From Flavobacteriales bacterium (lineage in GTDB: Bacteria > Bacteroidota > Bacteroidia > Flavobacteriales > Parvicellaceae), in the NCBI GenBank assembly GCA_014239715.1, contig JAAZYJ010000018.1, positions 1 through 9,410 of the forward strand: a stretch of 9,410 nucleotides of DNA, written 5' to 3'. Every line of letters begins with the position of its first letter. Position 1 is the stretch's first letter. Below, piece by piece: positions 1-7,029 of the stretch. The notes under the pieces are model-generated. The model worked only from the letters and a program-made list of their open reading frames with translations, made no database searches and was not told the origin of the DNA. Made by a program: the position numbers and the translations under genes.

Positions 1-186
1 CCGGATCACCTCATGTAGTTGATGTCTTCTTTCGTTGATACATCCGAATCGGGGCATGAAAATCCTAATTTCTTTTCCTGCTTCCTTGATTCCCTGAGGT
101 GCTTTTCTTACGGTTCTGGCTATTTCTGTCTCCGGCAAAAATGGCTGTATTTCCTGTGAGACGTATAATACACGTTTCTGTTGCAT
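1..186 (-). CDS. glgA: Glycogen/starch synthase, GT5 family (N-terminal part, truncated by window edge)
   Basis: Only the first 62 codons are present; the gene continues beyond base 1. The protein begins MQQKRVLYVSQEIQPF, the first beta strand of a GT-B fold, and carries FMPRFGCINERR near residues 46-57, as in the Bacteroidota proteins annotated as glycogen/starch synthase that lie next to panC. Canonical GT5 enzymes transfer glucose from ADP-glucose to alpha-1,4-glucan in the cytoplasm. The start is the ATG at 184-186, preceded by AAGGAGAAT, one of the few clear Shine-Dalgarno sites in the window. Odd point: the KTGGL motif that normally follows the first strand and contacts ADP-glucose is replaced by PETEIA (residues 18-23). 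Family assignment is by recognition of the N-terminus alone; activity and donor sugar are inferred. Confidence 0.8.
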   Translation of the reverse strand, partial: MQQKRVLYVSQEIQPFLPETEIARTVRKAPQGIKEAGKEIRIFMPRFGCINERRHQLHEVIR

Positions 187-214
187 AAATATTCTCCTTA
201 AATGAAAATGGGTA

Positions 215-245
215 CAAAAATATAGAAAAAATATCGTAATTTCAA
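215..245 (-). promoter_or_regulatory. Probable Bacteroidota sigma promoter of the glycogen synthase gene
   Basis: On the minus strand TATTTTTG (215-222) matches the Bacteroidota -7 consensus TAnnTTTG, and a TTG at 243-245 lies 20 bases upstream, as expected for the -33 element. Transcription would begin near 209, leaving a leader of about 23 bases that contains the Shine-Dalgarno site. Assigned by consensus match only. Confidence 0.6.
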
Positions 246-255
246 CAGATTAGGC

Positions 256-263
256 TAGTTTTG
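256..263 (+). promoter_or_regulatory. Probable -7 box of the panC operon promoter
   Basis: TAGTTTTG fits TAnnTTTG exactly and lies 31 bases before the preferred panC ATG, giving a leader of about 25 bases. No TTG is present at the -33 position (around 233-236), so the upstream element is weak. The expected -33 region lies inside the spacer of the divergent synthase promoter. Confidence 0.5.
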
Positions 264-294
264 GCGGTTTGAATTTTTGAAAATCAAATGTCAA

Positions 295-1137
295 ATGAAG
301 ATTAAGGTCATAACTTCGAATATTGAGATTCAAAGTATTATCTCTAATAATAGGGCTAAAGGCCTTACAATTGGCCTTATACCGACAATGGGGGCGCTGC
401 ACAATGGGCACCTGTCATTAGTGGAAGAGGCTCGGAAAAGAGTCGACTTCACAATTGCCAGCATCTTTATTAACCCTACCCAATTCGGCAATAATTCAGA
501 TCTACAACAATATCCAAGAAGTTTAGATTCGGACATTCAAAAATTAGATGCGGTAAACTGCGATATTGTATATGCTCCGTCTGAAGAGGAAATTTATCGG
601 GACGCAGAACCCTTCGATTTTGATTTTAACGGTTTAAATGAGTTCATGGAGGGTGAGCACAGGCTCAGTCATTTCGAAGGTGTCGTACAGGTTGTTAAGC
701 GTCTATTTGAGATCATAAAACCCGATGTAGCCTGCTTTGGCCTTAAAGATTACCAGCAGTACGCAATCATTAAACAAATGGTCAACTATTTCAAGTTACC
801 CGTTGAAATAATAGGTTGCCCTACCATTCGTGAAAAAAACGGGTTGGCCATGAGCAGTCGGAATCAATTACTATCGCCTGAAGACATTTCATCCGCGCTT
901 TTGCTTTCAAAAACCTTAAAGCTGATCCAATCGAATTACCCTAAGTTAAGCCCAACGGAAATAAATGAGCTTGCCATAGGCCCTTTAAAGGAACGAACCA
1001 GTCTCGAATATCTAGTGATCGCAGATTCAGAAAAGCTAAGGCCCATTAAGGAATGGGCGGAAGCAAAGCATGCAAGAGCCTTTATTGCCGCTAAAGTTGG
1101 AGAAGTCAGGCTAATAGATAACCTAGAGATATTTTAA
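295..1137 (+). CDS. panC: Pantoate-beta-alanine ligase (pantothenate synthetase)
   Basis: This cytoplasmic enzyme joins pantoate and beta-alanine with ATP, via a pantoyl-adenylate, to make pantothenate. The 280-residue product has the family signatures in order: PTMGALHNGH (30-39, with the nucleotide-binding HxGH pair H36 and H39), INPTQFG (59-65), EGEHRLSHFEGV (119-130), FGLKDYQQ (148-155) and the KMSKS-like AMSSRN (185-190), then a short C-terminal domain. Length is typical. An upstream in-frame TTG at 277 would add six residues (MKIKCQ); the ATG at 295 is preferred because it begins the conserved region and fits the promoter spacing. No Shine-Dalgarno is seen, only an A-rich leader, as is common in this phylum. 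panD follows 12 bases downstream, so the two beta-alanine-linked steps are co-expressed. panB is not in the window. Confidence 0.97.
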   Translation: MKIKVITSNIEIQSIISNNRAKGLTIGLIPTMGALHNGHLSLVEEARKRVDFTIASIFINPTQFGNNSDLQQYPRSLDSDIQKLDAVNCDIVYAPSEEEIYRDAEPFDFDFNGLNEFMEGEHRLSHFEGVVQVVKRLFEIIKPDVACFGLKDYQQYAIIKQMVNYFKLPVEIIGCPTIREKNGLAMSSRNQLLSPEDISSALLLSKTLKLIQSNYPKLSPTEINELAIGPLKERTSLEYLVIADSEKLRPIKEWAEAKHARAFIAAKVGEVRLIDNLEIF

Positions 1138-1145
1138 TACTTTTG
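1138..1145 (+). promoter_or_regulatory. Possible internal promoter -7 box giving a leaderless panD transcript
   Basis: TACTTTTG matches TAnnTTTG and begins immediately after the panC stop codon. Only four bases separate it from the panD ATG at 1150, so a transcript starting 5-7 bases after the box would begin at or within a base or two of the ATG. No TTG is found 19-21 bases upstream, so the -33 element is poor. The call rests on one consensus box. Confidence 0.4.
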
Positions 1146-1149
1146 CGCC

Positions 1150-1500
1150 ATGCAAATTCAAGTGGTAAAGTCGAAGATACATCGTGTTTCCGTTACACAG
1201 GCCGACCTGAACTATATCGGAAGCATAACCATAGATGAAGACTTAATGGATTCATCCAATATTATCGAGGGGGAGCGCGTTCAGGTAGTAAACTCAAATA
1301 ATGGGGAGCGGCTGGAGACATATGTGATCAAGGGAGAAAGAGGAACAGGGACGATTTGCTTAAATGGCCCTGCAGCGCGCAGAGCAGAAGTGGGGGACAT
1401 TATTATAATTATAGGCTACGGATATATGGATTTTGAAGAGGCCAAGTCTTTTAGCCCGACAATAATCTTTCCTGATACAGAAACCAATCGCCTTACATAA
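1150..1500 (+). CDS. panD: Aspartate 1-decarboxylase, pyruvoyl-dependent proenzyme
   Basis: The enzyme decarboxylates L-aspartate to beta-alanine, which supplies PanC. The 116-residue proenzyme is of usual length and keeps the key positions of the family: K9, H11, Y22, the self-cleavage pair Gly24-Ser25 (YIGS, where Ser25 becomes the pyruvoyl group), R54 and Y58 for substrate binding, and the NGPAA turn at 72-76. Cleavage would give a 24-residue beta chain and a 92-residue alpha chain. It lies 12 bases after panC and 3 bases before the next gene, so it is in the middle of an operon. No ribosome-binding site is visible. A TAnnTTTG-type box ends 4 bases before the ATG and may provide a separate leaderless message. 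No PanZ-like maturation factor is nearby, as expected outside enterobacteria. Confidence 0.97.
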   Translation: MQIQVVKSKIHRVSVTQADLNYIGSITIDEDLMDSSNIIEGERVQVVNSNNGERLETYVIKGERGTGTICLNGPAARRAEVGDIIIIIGYGYMDFEEAKSFSPTIIFPDTETNRLT

Positions 1501-1503
1501 GCT

Positions 1504-2490
1504 TTGAAGGCCAAATTAATAAAGATTTTAAAAATTGTTCTTCCCCTTGGCGTCGGGGTCTATCTTTCTTGGTATTTCTACGCCAATCTAACCGAAGAAG
1601 ATAAAGCAGGTATTCCAATAGCCTTTTCAACTGCTAACTATCTATGGGTCGCCCTATCTCTTCTCATTGCCTGGCTAAGTCATTTTAGCAGAGCCTGGAG
1701 ATGGAGATATATGCTGGAACCATTAGGTTACGAATCAAAAATTTCGAGTCTCTACCATTCGGTCATGATAGGTTATATCATCAATTTAACTGTTCCGCGT
1801 TCAGGCGAGTTCGCCAGAGCAGGTTTTTTATCAAAAAAGGAAGGCTTGCCTTTTGAAACTGTTTTCGGCACGATAGTCGCCGAGCGGGTGGTTGATCTTG
1901 TAATGCTCGCCGCAGTGACTATCACTGCTTATATACTGGTCGGGCAAGATAAAATAAACGAGCTTACGAATCAAAGTCAATCGGCAAGTGATTCTTTTCC
2001 TTGGCTGTACTTTGTTCTGGGGGTATTACTTGTCCTTGGCATCGTAGCCCTGATCGTTTCAAAAAAATTACGGGGATGGTTCGCTGTAAAGCTCAAAGGA
2101 TTGTGGGCCGGAATAAAGACAGTAATTACACTTAAGAAAAAGGTGCTGTATCTCGCTCACACATTGTTCATATGGATGGCTTATGTCACCATGTTCTGGG
2201 TTTGCGCGCAGGGACTGGCCGGGGTAAAGGACATGACGCTGGAGACCATGCTTACTTGTTTTGTTGTTGGCGCAGTGGCAATTACAATTACTCCGGGCGG
2301 AATTGGTTTCTACCCTATGTTCGTAGCGAATGCATTGATCGAGGTCGGACAACATTCTGCGCCTGATGCTTCGGGGTTTGCAATATTAATGTGGGTGATA
2401 CAGACTGCGTTCCTTATTGTTTTTGGACTTTATTCGTTATTTGCAATAAATGTAAAATTCTCCGCTTCCGAAGTTCAAAAAGAAGCATAG
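1504..2490 (+). CDS. Flippase-like integral membrane protein (LPG synthase TM / UPF0104 family)
   Basis: The 328-residue protein has about seven or eight hydrophobic segments (roughly 7-27, 44-60, 84-97, 130-147, 166-186, 216-237, 249-270 and 290-315) and the conserved blocks of the family sharing the transmembrane domain of lysylphosphatidylglycerol synthase MprF: VPRSGEFAR (97-105), AERVVDL (126-132) and TPGGIGFYP (263-271). It has no C-terminal aminoacyl-transfer domain, so it is a stand-alone membrane unit; a lipid or glycan-lipid translocation role is inferred, not shown. The start is a TTG 3 bases after the panD stop. The next in-frame ATG is at residue 70 and would remove the first membrane segments. 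The tight spacing suggests translational coupling to panD. Bacteroidota commonly carry this gene between panD and radA, but why it sits with pantothenate genes is unknown. Confidence 0.88.
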   Translation: MKAKLIKILKIVLPLGVGVYLSWYFYANLTEEDKAGIPIAFSTANYLWVALSLLIAWLSHFSRAWRWRYMLEPLGYESKISSLYHSVMIGYIINLTVPRSGEFARAGFLSKKEGLPFETVFGTIVAERVVDLVMLAAVTITAYILVGQDKINELTNQSQSASDSFPWLYFVLGVLLVLGIVALIVSKKLRGWFAVKLKGLWAGIKTVITLKKKVLYLAHTLFIWMAYVTMFWVCAQGLAGVKDMTLETMLTCFVVGAVAITITPGGIGFYPMFVANALIEVGQHSAPDASGFAILMWVIQTAFLIVFGLYSLFAINVKFSASEVQKEA

Positions 2491-2569
2491 CCTAATTTAT
2501 TTACCCATATATTTTAGTTAGGTACCACTTTAGGTGCGATCATTCAGAAAAAATGAACAACTTCAAAGT

Positions 2570-3934
2570 ATGGCCAAGGTAAAGACTGTATTTTTCTGTA
2601 AAAACTGTGGTGGTGAATCGCCTAAATGGATTGGTAAATGTCCATCCTGTAATGAGTGGAATACATACGTAGAGGAAATAATATCCAAATCATCAACAGG
2701 AAAATTACCTGATGTCTTGGGCTTTACTACTGACAGAGTTCCTAAGGCACTTCACACTATTGATTCTGAGTCTCATCCTCGGATCAACCTCAAAGATGCA
2801 GAGCTCAATCGCACTTTAGGCGGCGGACTGGTTCCGGGGTCGCTAGTACTTTTTGGAGGTGAACCAGGCATCGGTAAATCCACTCTAATGCTGCAGGTGG
2901 CCATTAAAAAAAACAGCCTTACCACGCTTTATGTTTCAGGAGAGGAGTCCGAACAACAGATAAAGATGAGAGCCGATCGAATTGGCATTGACAATCCTCA
3001 GTGCTTGATCTTGGCTGAAACTTCAACCAGTAAGATCCTCAAACAACTGAAAGAGATCGTCCCTGATCTGCTTATTATTGATTCAATACAAACATTGTAT
3101 TCCGACAGTCTGGATTCTTCTCCGGGAAGTATTTCTCAGATTAGGGCCTGCACCTCCGAACTTCTCAGCTTTGCTAAGAACACAAACACACCTGTTTTTC
3201 TTATTGGTCACATCACCAAAGACGGGACATTGGCCGGACCAAAAGTATTGGAGCACATGGTTGATGTTGTTCTGCAGTTTGAAGGAGACAGAAATCACGT
3301 TTATAGATTGATCCGGTCGGTTAAAAACAGGTTCGGGTCAACCAATGAGCTTGGCATTTATGAAATGCAAGGCTCGGGCCTTAAAGAAGTTAACAACCCA
3401 AGTGAGCTGTTGGTCAGTAATATGGAGGAAACACTGAGCGGGGTTGCAATTGCGTCCATGCTGGAGGGTGTCCGCCCTATGCTTATCGAAATTCAGGCTT
3501 TGGTTAGTAGCGCGGCGTATGGAACACCTCAGCGATCAGCCACAGGTTTTGATCTCAGAAGACTCAGTATGCTCTTGGCTGTTCTGGAGAAACGGTGCGG
3601 GTTTAAGCTAGGGAGCAAAGATGTTTTTTTAAACATTGCAGGTGGGATCAGGGTAGATGACCCCGCGATAGATCTTGCTGTGGTCTGTGCGGTATTGTCT
3701 TCCAATGTGGACCGGCCGATAGCTAAAAACACCTGCTTAGCAGCAGAAGTGGGTCTTTCAGGTGAAATTCGGCCTGTATCCAGATTGGATCAGAGAATTT
3801 TTGAAGCTCAAAAATTAGGGTATACGCAAATTGTCCTGTCGGCGCATAACAAAGGAATTAATCAGAAGGATTATAGCATAGAGATCATTCAGGTAAGAAA
3901 AATCGAGGAGGTATTCAAACGGCTATTTTCCTAG
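2570..3934 (+). CDS. radA: DNA repair and recombination protein RadA (Sms)
   Basis: RadA is a RecA-related helicase that drives branch migration during recombination and helps process stalled forks. The 454-residue product shows all parts in order: a zinc finger with C10, C13, C24 and C27; the Walker A motif GGEPGIGKST (96-105); Walker B LLIID ending at D171; the diagnostic KNRFG motif (252-256); and a Lon-protease-like C-terminal domain from about residue 280. Length is normal. An in-frame GTG at 2534 would add 12 residues, but the ATG at 2570 gives MAKVKTVFFC, the usual start just before the zinc finger. It lies 79 bases after the flippase-like gene. No exact promoter box is seen in the gap; TATATTTT at 2508-2515 is one base off consensus, so expression from the pan operon is also possible. 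It converges with the next gene across only 38 bases. Confidence 0.97.
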   Translation: MAKVKTVFFCKNCGGESPKWIGKCPSCNEWNTYVEEIISKSSTGKLPDVLGFTTDRVPKALHTIDSESHPRINLKDAELNRTLGGGLVPGSLVLFGGEPGIGKSTLMLQVAIKKNSLTTLYVSGEESEQQIKMRADRIGIDNPQCLILAETSTSKILKQLKEIVPDLLIIDSIQTLYSDSLDSSPGSISQIRACTSELLSFAKNTNTPVFLIGHITKDGTLAGPKVLEHMVDVVLQFEGDRNHVYRLIRSVKNRFGSTNELGIYEMQGSGLKEVNNPSELLVSNMEETLSGVAIASMLEGVRPMLIEIQALVSSAAYGTPQRSATGFDLRRLSMLLAVLEKRCGFKLGSKDVFLNIAGGIRVDDPAIDLAVVCAVLSSNVDRPIAKNTCLAAEVGLSGEIRPVSRLDQRIFEAQKLGYTQIVLSAHNKGINQKDYSIEIIQVRKIEEVFKRLFS

Positions 3935-3972
3935 CTGCTGTTGATCCGACTGTAGGCAAAAGCCAGCGTCAA

Positions 3973-4962
3973 TTAATCATTTGAGATAATTTCGAAGAGC
4001 TCTGTCAATTTAGGGATCAAGATCACTTCGATACGTCTATTCTTTGATTTATCATCACCTACCGGCACAAACTTACTCCTACCCGCCGCCGTAAGGATCT
4101 TTGGATCGATAGAGCTGTTGGATGTCATTATTTTCACAACGGCTGTTGATCTTAATACAGAAAGCTCCCAATTGTCTTTGGGGTGGCCGGATCCTCGCAT
4201 TTCATCGGTATCAGTATGGCCCTCAACAAGGACATCAATATCTTCTTGACCTTCCAGCGCCTTGGCTAATTGTATAATGGCTTTCTTGCCTTCGGAACCT
4301 ACGTCAGTTTTTCCAGAGGCAAATAACAGTTTTGCTTCCATGCTGACGTATACTTTTCCGTCCTTCTCTTCAACCGTTAGCCCTTTATCCTTAAAGCCCA
4401 GGAGTGCATTGGCTATTTTTTGCCTAAGCGCCTCTGCGGCAGCATCTTTTTTTGAAATGATCTCTTCAAGCTCGTTCACCCGTTTTTCTCGTGCTTCAAG
4501 ATCTGATTCCACCTGAGCAAGGCGTTGTTCCTTCTGATTCAATTTGGCAGCTAATCGGTTCAGCTCATCTTCTTTCTTTTGCAGCTCCAATCTCGTGGCA
4601 TCAAGTTCCTTTCCTAACAGCTGACTTTCCCTTTCGGATAGTTTCAGAAGGGCATCATATTGATCTTTTAATATTTTATGGTTGTCTTTGATTTCCTCGT
4701 ACTGTCGCAAAGTTTCTTTATAAGATCGTTCTAAATTGGCAAGATCATCGGTCAAAATGTTATGGTTCTTTCTGAGCTCATTAAGCTGAGATTCCAGCTC
4801 GAGTTTTTCAGCATCACAATCCTGAGATTTGGTTTTATACAGCTCTGCGTCGGCTATAGACTTTTTGTATTTTTCTTCTAGCTCCTCGTATTTACGAGCC
4901 GGAACGCAAGCTGTCCCTATCAGAACTAGGATGAGGCTTGACAGTAAGATTAATTTATTCAT
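3973..4962 (-). CDS. OmpA-family lipoprotein with long coiled coil
   Basis: The 329-residue protein starts with a lipoprotein signal (MNKLILLSSL..., lipobox GTAC, lipidated C19). Residues about 24-185 are a charged heptad-like stretch rich in Glu, Lys and Leu, predicted as a long coiled coil. Residues about 205-315 form an OmpA C-terminal domain: LFASGKTD, then GHTD with D251, NWELSVLR with R271 and NRRIEV at 308-313. D251 and R271 correspond to the residues that hold the diaminopimelate of peptidoglycan in OmpA-like proteins. It probably spans from a lipid anchor to the cell wall and acts as a structural link. The start ATG at 4960-4962 begins the signal peptide. No TAnnTTTG box or Shine-Dalgarno is evident in the 150 bases upstream, so its promoter is unassigned. 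The gene converges with radA. The specific function is unknown. Confidence 0.9.
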   Translation of the reverse strand: MNKLILLSSLILVLIGTACVPARKYEELEEKYKKSIADAELYKTKSQDCDAEKLELESQLNELRKNHNILTDDLANLERSYKETLRQYEEIKDNHKILKDQYDALLKLSERESQLLGKELDATRLELQKKEDELNRLAAKLNQKEQRLAQVESDLEAREKRVNELEEIISKKDAAAEALRQKIANALLGFKDKGLTVEEKDGKVYVSMEAKLLFASGKTDVGSEGKKAIIQLAKALEGQEDIDVLVEGHTDTDEMRGSGHPKDNWELSVLRSTAVVKIMTSNSSIDPKILTAAGRSKFVPVGDDKSKNRRIEVILIPKLTELFEIISND

Positions 4963-5068
4963 TCTAATTGATTTTTCTCTTTTGTAAAATTGAACAATCT
5001 TGACGCATCAAAAACCGGTCCGTGTGTTCATTTTTTCACAAATTTATGTTCACTGGAAACCTCTGGGC

Positions 5069-5091
5069 AAAAAAAAGGGGCAAAGCCCCTT
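5069..5091 (-). terminator. Intrinsic terminator after the substrate-binding protein gene
   Basis: Read on the minus strand, AAGGGGC, a TTT loop and GCCCCTT form a 7-pair hairpin with a 5-pair GC core, followed by eight T. It starts 22 bases after the stop codon at 5114-5116. It should isolate this gene from the lipoprotein gene downstream on the same strand. Confidence 0.88.
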
Positions 5092-5113
5092 CTTAATACT
5101 TCACTGTAATTTC

Positions 5114-6880
5114 TTATTTCTTTTTCTCTTTCGAAAGAAATACCTGACTCATGTCCCTGTATTCCATTGCATTCTGAGGGAAGTTTCGAACATTTAAACC
5201 GAGCAGTCTAATGTACTCATCATAGTACAAGCTAATAAACGCCGCATCATCAATCAAAATCTGATCACATGCTTGGTACAGTCTCTCCCGTTCCAGCTCA
5301 TCCATTTCTGAAAGAGCCAATTCAAAGATCGAGTCAAACTGTGGGTTGTTGTATCGGTGTGCATTCGGGAATGAGCTTTCGTTTGGCTCAGTTGGTACAG
5401 TTTTACCATAAAATAATTTTAAGAAATTTTCAGGATCCGGATAATCTGCTACCCAAGCTGTTCTCCACATCTCGCATCTCCCGGTCGTGAATTGCTCAAT
5501 AAGAGTTGAAAACTGCATCCTTTCCATTTTCAAGGTAACTCCAAGGTTTTCCTCGATCATATTTCGGATCGCCTGACCCGCGATCGTATTCGTTTGTCCA
5601 CCTACGTTGAAATACAAGGTGATCTCGGGAAACCCTTTGCCTCCAGGATAACCGGCTTCAGCCATTAACTCTCTTGCTCTTTCTGCATCAAATTCAAATC
5701 CTTTCACTTTGGACGCATCATAAATTTCCATTTGAGGTACAAATCCGTTATCGGCTGGGTGGCCTTCACCTTGAAGTGTATAATCAATTAGCTTATCTCT
5801 GTCGATGGCTAGATTGAACGCTTTTCTGATTCGTCTATCTTCAAAATGCTCGGCCGTATGAAGCACTCCATAATATTGAGTTCCTAATGCAGGAATGGAC
5901 TGGAATTGGTATTTAACTCCTTTTCCGGTTTGAGCATCATCTACTGAGCCCATGACCGTCCCCATTTCTTCTACAGGCAATTTAAACATCAGATCAAGCG
6001 CTCCCTTATTGAATTGCAATAATTCTGTCTTTTTTTCTTTTGCAAAAGTGAATTTGACCAAATCCAAGTATGGCAAGTCATTTCCGAATTCATCTTTCTC
6101 CCAATACGATGGGTTCTTCTCCAAAAGCACTTTTTTACCTTCTTCTACCTCCAGAACTCTGAATGCCCCAGTTCCGACACAATGGATTCGCATTTCATCA
6201 CCGTACTTGTCTACTGCTTCCTTTGGAAAAATCCAACAGCAATTATGCGCAATCACCTTATCAAATGCCGCGAATGGCTTTTCCAAACGGATCTTAATTT
6301 CGTAATCTCCGGAAACAGTTATTCCTGTAACTGACATTCCCTCAGCGCTTCCTTCTTTAGAAGCTTCGTAATATTCAGTTGCGCCCATTACCCTATCCTG
6401 AAACATACCAAACAGCTTATTATTTCCGTTGTATTCACAAAGTTTGGTGAAACAATATCGAACATCCTCTGCCGTCACTTCTCGGCCCTTTCCTTCAGGA
6501 AAACATGGATCATCATGGAACATCACCCCCTCACGCAAATTGAATGTATATTCTAAACCATCGTAGCTTACCCGCCAGCTTTTAGCGATTCCTTCACGTA
6601 TCTCAAGTGTTTTTTGATCAAACCTAAGAAGCCCCTGATATATCTGATTTGCAATTCTATGTGACACTACATCGACCAGACTTAAAGGATAAAGGTTCTT
6701 AAGGTCCTCTACCTCATTCATCCTGAACATGCCACCAGCATAGATCTTTTCTTTGACACCATTATGCATGTAATGGCCTTGCAATTCAACCATTTCCCCT
6801 CCTTGTTCCTTCGTGGGTTCAACTCCTCCACAAGATAATAACAGAGCAGTAATACTTAGAATAGGCAATAATTTCTTCAT
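5114..6880 (-). CDS. Peptide/nickel-type ABC transporter substrate-binding lipoprotein (SBP family 5)
   Basis: This is a solute-binding protein of the OppA/DppA type, 588 residues, within the family's range. A lipoprotein signal MKKLLPILSITALLLSC predicts lipid attachment at C17. The family signature is clear at about 98-124 (IAKSWRVSYDGLEYTF then LREGVMFHDD), followed by GTGAFRV (236-242), RRIRKAFNLAIDRDKLI (349-365) and VADYPDPENFL (477-487). The start ATG at 6878-6880 directly begins the signal peptide; it has GGAAAG upstream and a promoter box 34 bases away. A longer in-frame reading up to 6961 is not used because it would bury the signal. No permease or ATPase genes are adjacent, and a terminator follows, so it appears monocistronic. 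The ligand is probably an oligopeptide but is not determined. The mature part has eight cysteines (126, 143, 148, 214, 215, 234, 469, 538), many for this family. Confidence 0.92.
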   Translation of the reverse strand: MKKLLPILSITALLLSCGGVEPTKEQGGEMVELQGHYMHNGVKEKIYAGGMFRMNEVEDLKNLYPLSLVDVVSHRIANQIYQGLLRFDQKTLEIREGIAKSWRVSYDGLEYTFNLREGVMFHDDPCFPEGKGREVTAEDVRYCFTKLCEYNGNNKLFGMFQDRVMGATEYYEASKEGSAEGMSVTGITVSGDYEIKIRLEKPFAAFDKVIAHNCCWIFPKEAVDKYGDEMRIHCVGTGAFRVLEVEEGKKVLLEKNPSYWEKDEFGNDLPYLDLVKFTFAKEKKTELLQFNKGALDLMFKLPVEEMGTVMGSVDDAQTGKGVKYQFQSIPALGTQYYGVLHTAEHFEDRRIRKAFNLAIDRDKLIDYTLQGEGHPADNGFVPQMEIYDASKVKGFEFDAERARELMAEAGYPGGKGFPEITLYFNVGGQTNTIAGQAIRNMIEENLGVTLKMERMQFSTLIEQFTTGRCEMWRTAWVADYPDPENFLKLFYGKTVPTEPNESSFPNAHRYNNPQFDSIFELALSEMDELERERLYQACDQILIDDAAFISLYYDEYIRLLGLNVRNFPQNAMEYRDMSQVFLSKEKKK

Positions 6881-6913
6881 ATTTACTTCTTTCCTTATTG
6901 GGTTAAGACCGTG

Positions 6914-6921
6914 CAAATATA
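6914..6921 (-). promoter_or_regulatory. Probable -7 box of the substrate-binding protein gene
   Basis: TATATTTG on the minus strand matches TAnnTTTG exactly. The leader from a start near 6908 to the ATG at 6880 would be about 28 bases. The nearest upstream TTG (6948-6950) is 26 bases away, longer than the usual spacing of about 20, so the -33 element is uncertain. Confidence 0.55.
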
Positions 6922-6992
6922 ACAATAATAGCGACATATTTAAGGAGCAAAAATCTACCATAAATGGAGGCTCAACTATACTATTTAACCCA

Positions 6993-7000
6993 TATATTCG
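6993..7000 (+). promoter_or_regulatory. Possible -7 box of the large surface-protein gene
   Basis: TATATTCG differs from TAnnTTTG at one position. It ends 29 bases before the TTG start at 7030, close to the spacing at the panC, synthase and substrate-binding genes (about 28-33 bases). No -33 TTG is seen. Confidence 0.3.
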
Positions 7001-7029
7001 TATTTACAGGGACATCGGATTTGTAAACG

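Noticed and set aside
2491..2522. CCTAA ... TTAGG inverted repeat between the flippase-like gene and radA
   Set aside because: Only five AT-rich pairs around a loop of over 20 bases; neither a convincing terminator nor an operator.
3935..3972. Possible bidirectional terminator between convergent radA and the OmpA-like gene
   Set aside because: The only hairpin is GGC-AAAA-GCC, three pairs, without a T tract on either strand. Not enough to call.
4190..4260. Insertion-like stretch between GHTD and NWELS in the OmpA domain as a novelty
   Set aside because: The same spacing is common in Bacteroidota OmpA-like lipoproteins and the key Asp and Arg are retained.
5025..5053. Repeated TGTTCA upstream of the OmpA-like lipoprotein gene
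   Set aside because: Two copies of a six-base word in AT-rich sequence are expected by chance and are not tied to a promoter box.
6881..6961. 27-residue N-terminal extension of the substrate-binding protein
   Set aside because: It would place the lipoprotein signal internally and overlaps the promoter box; the ATG at 6878-6880 explains the signal and spacing better.
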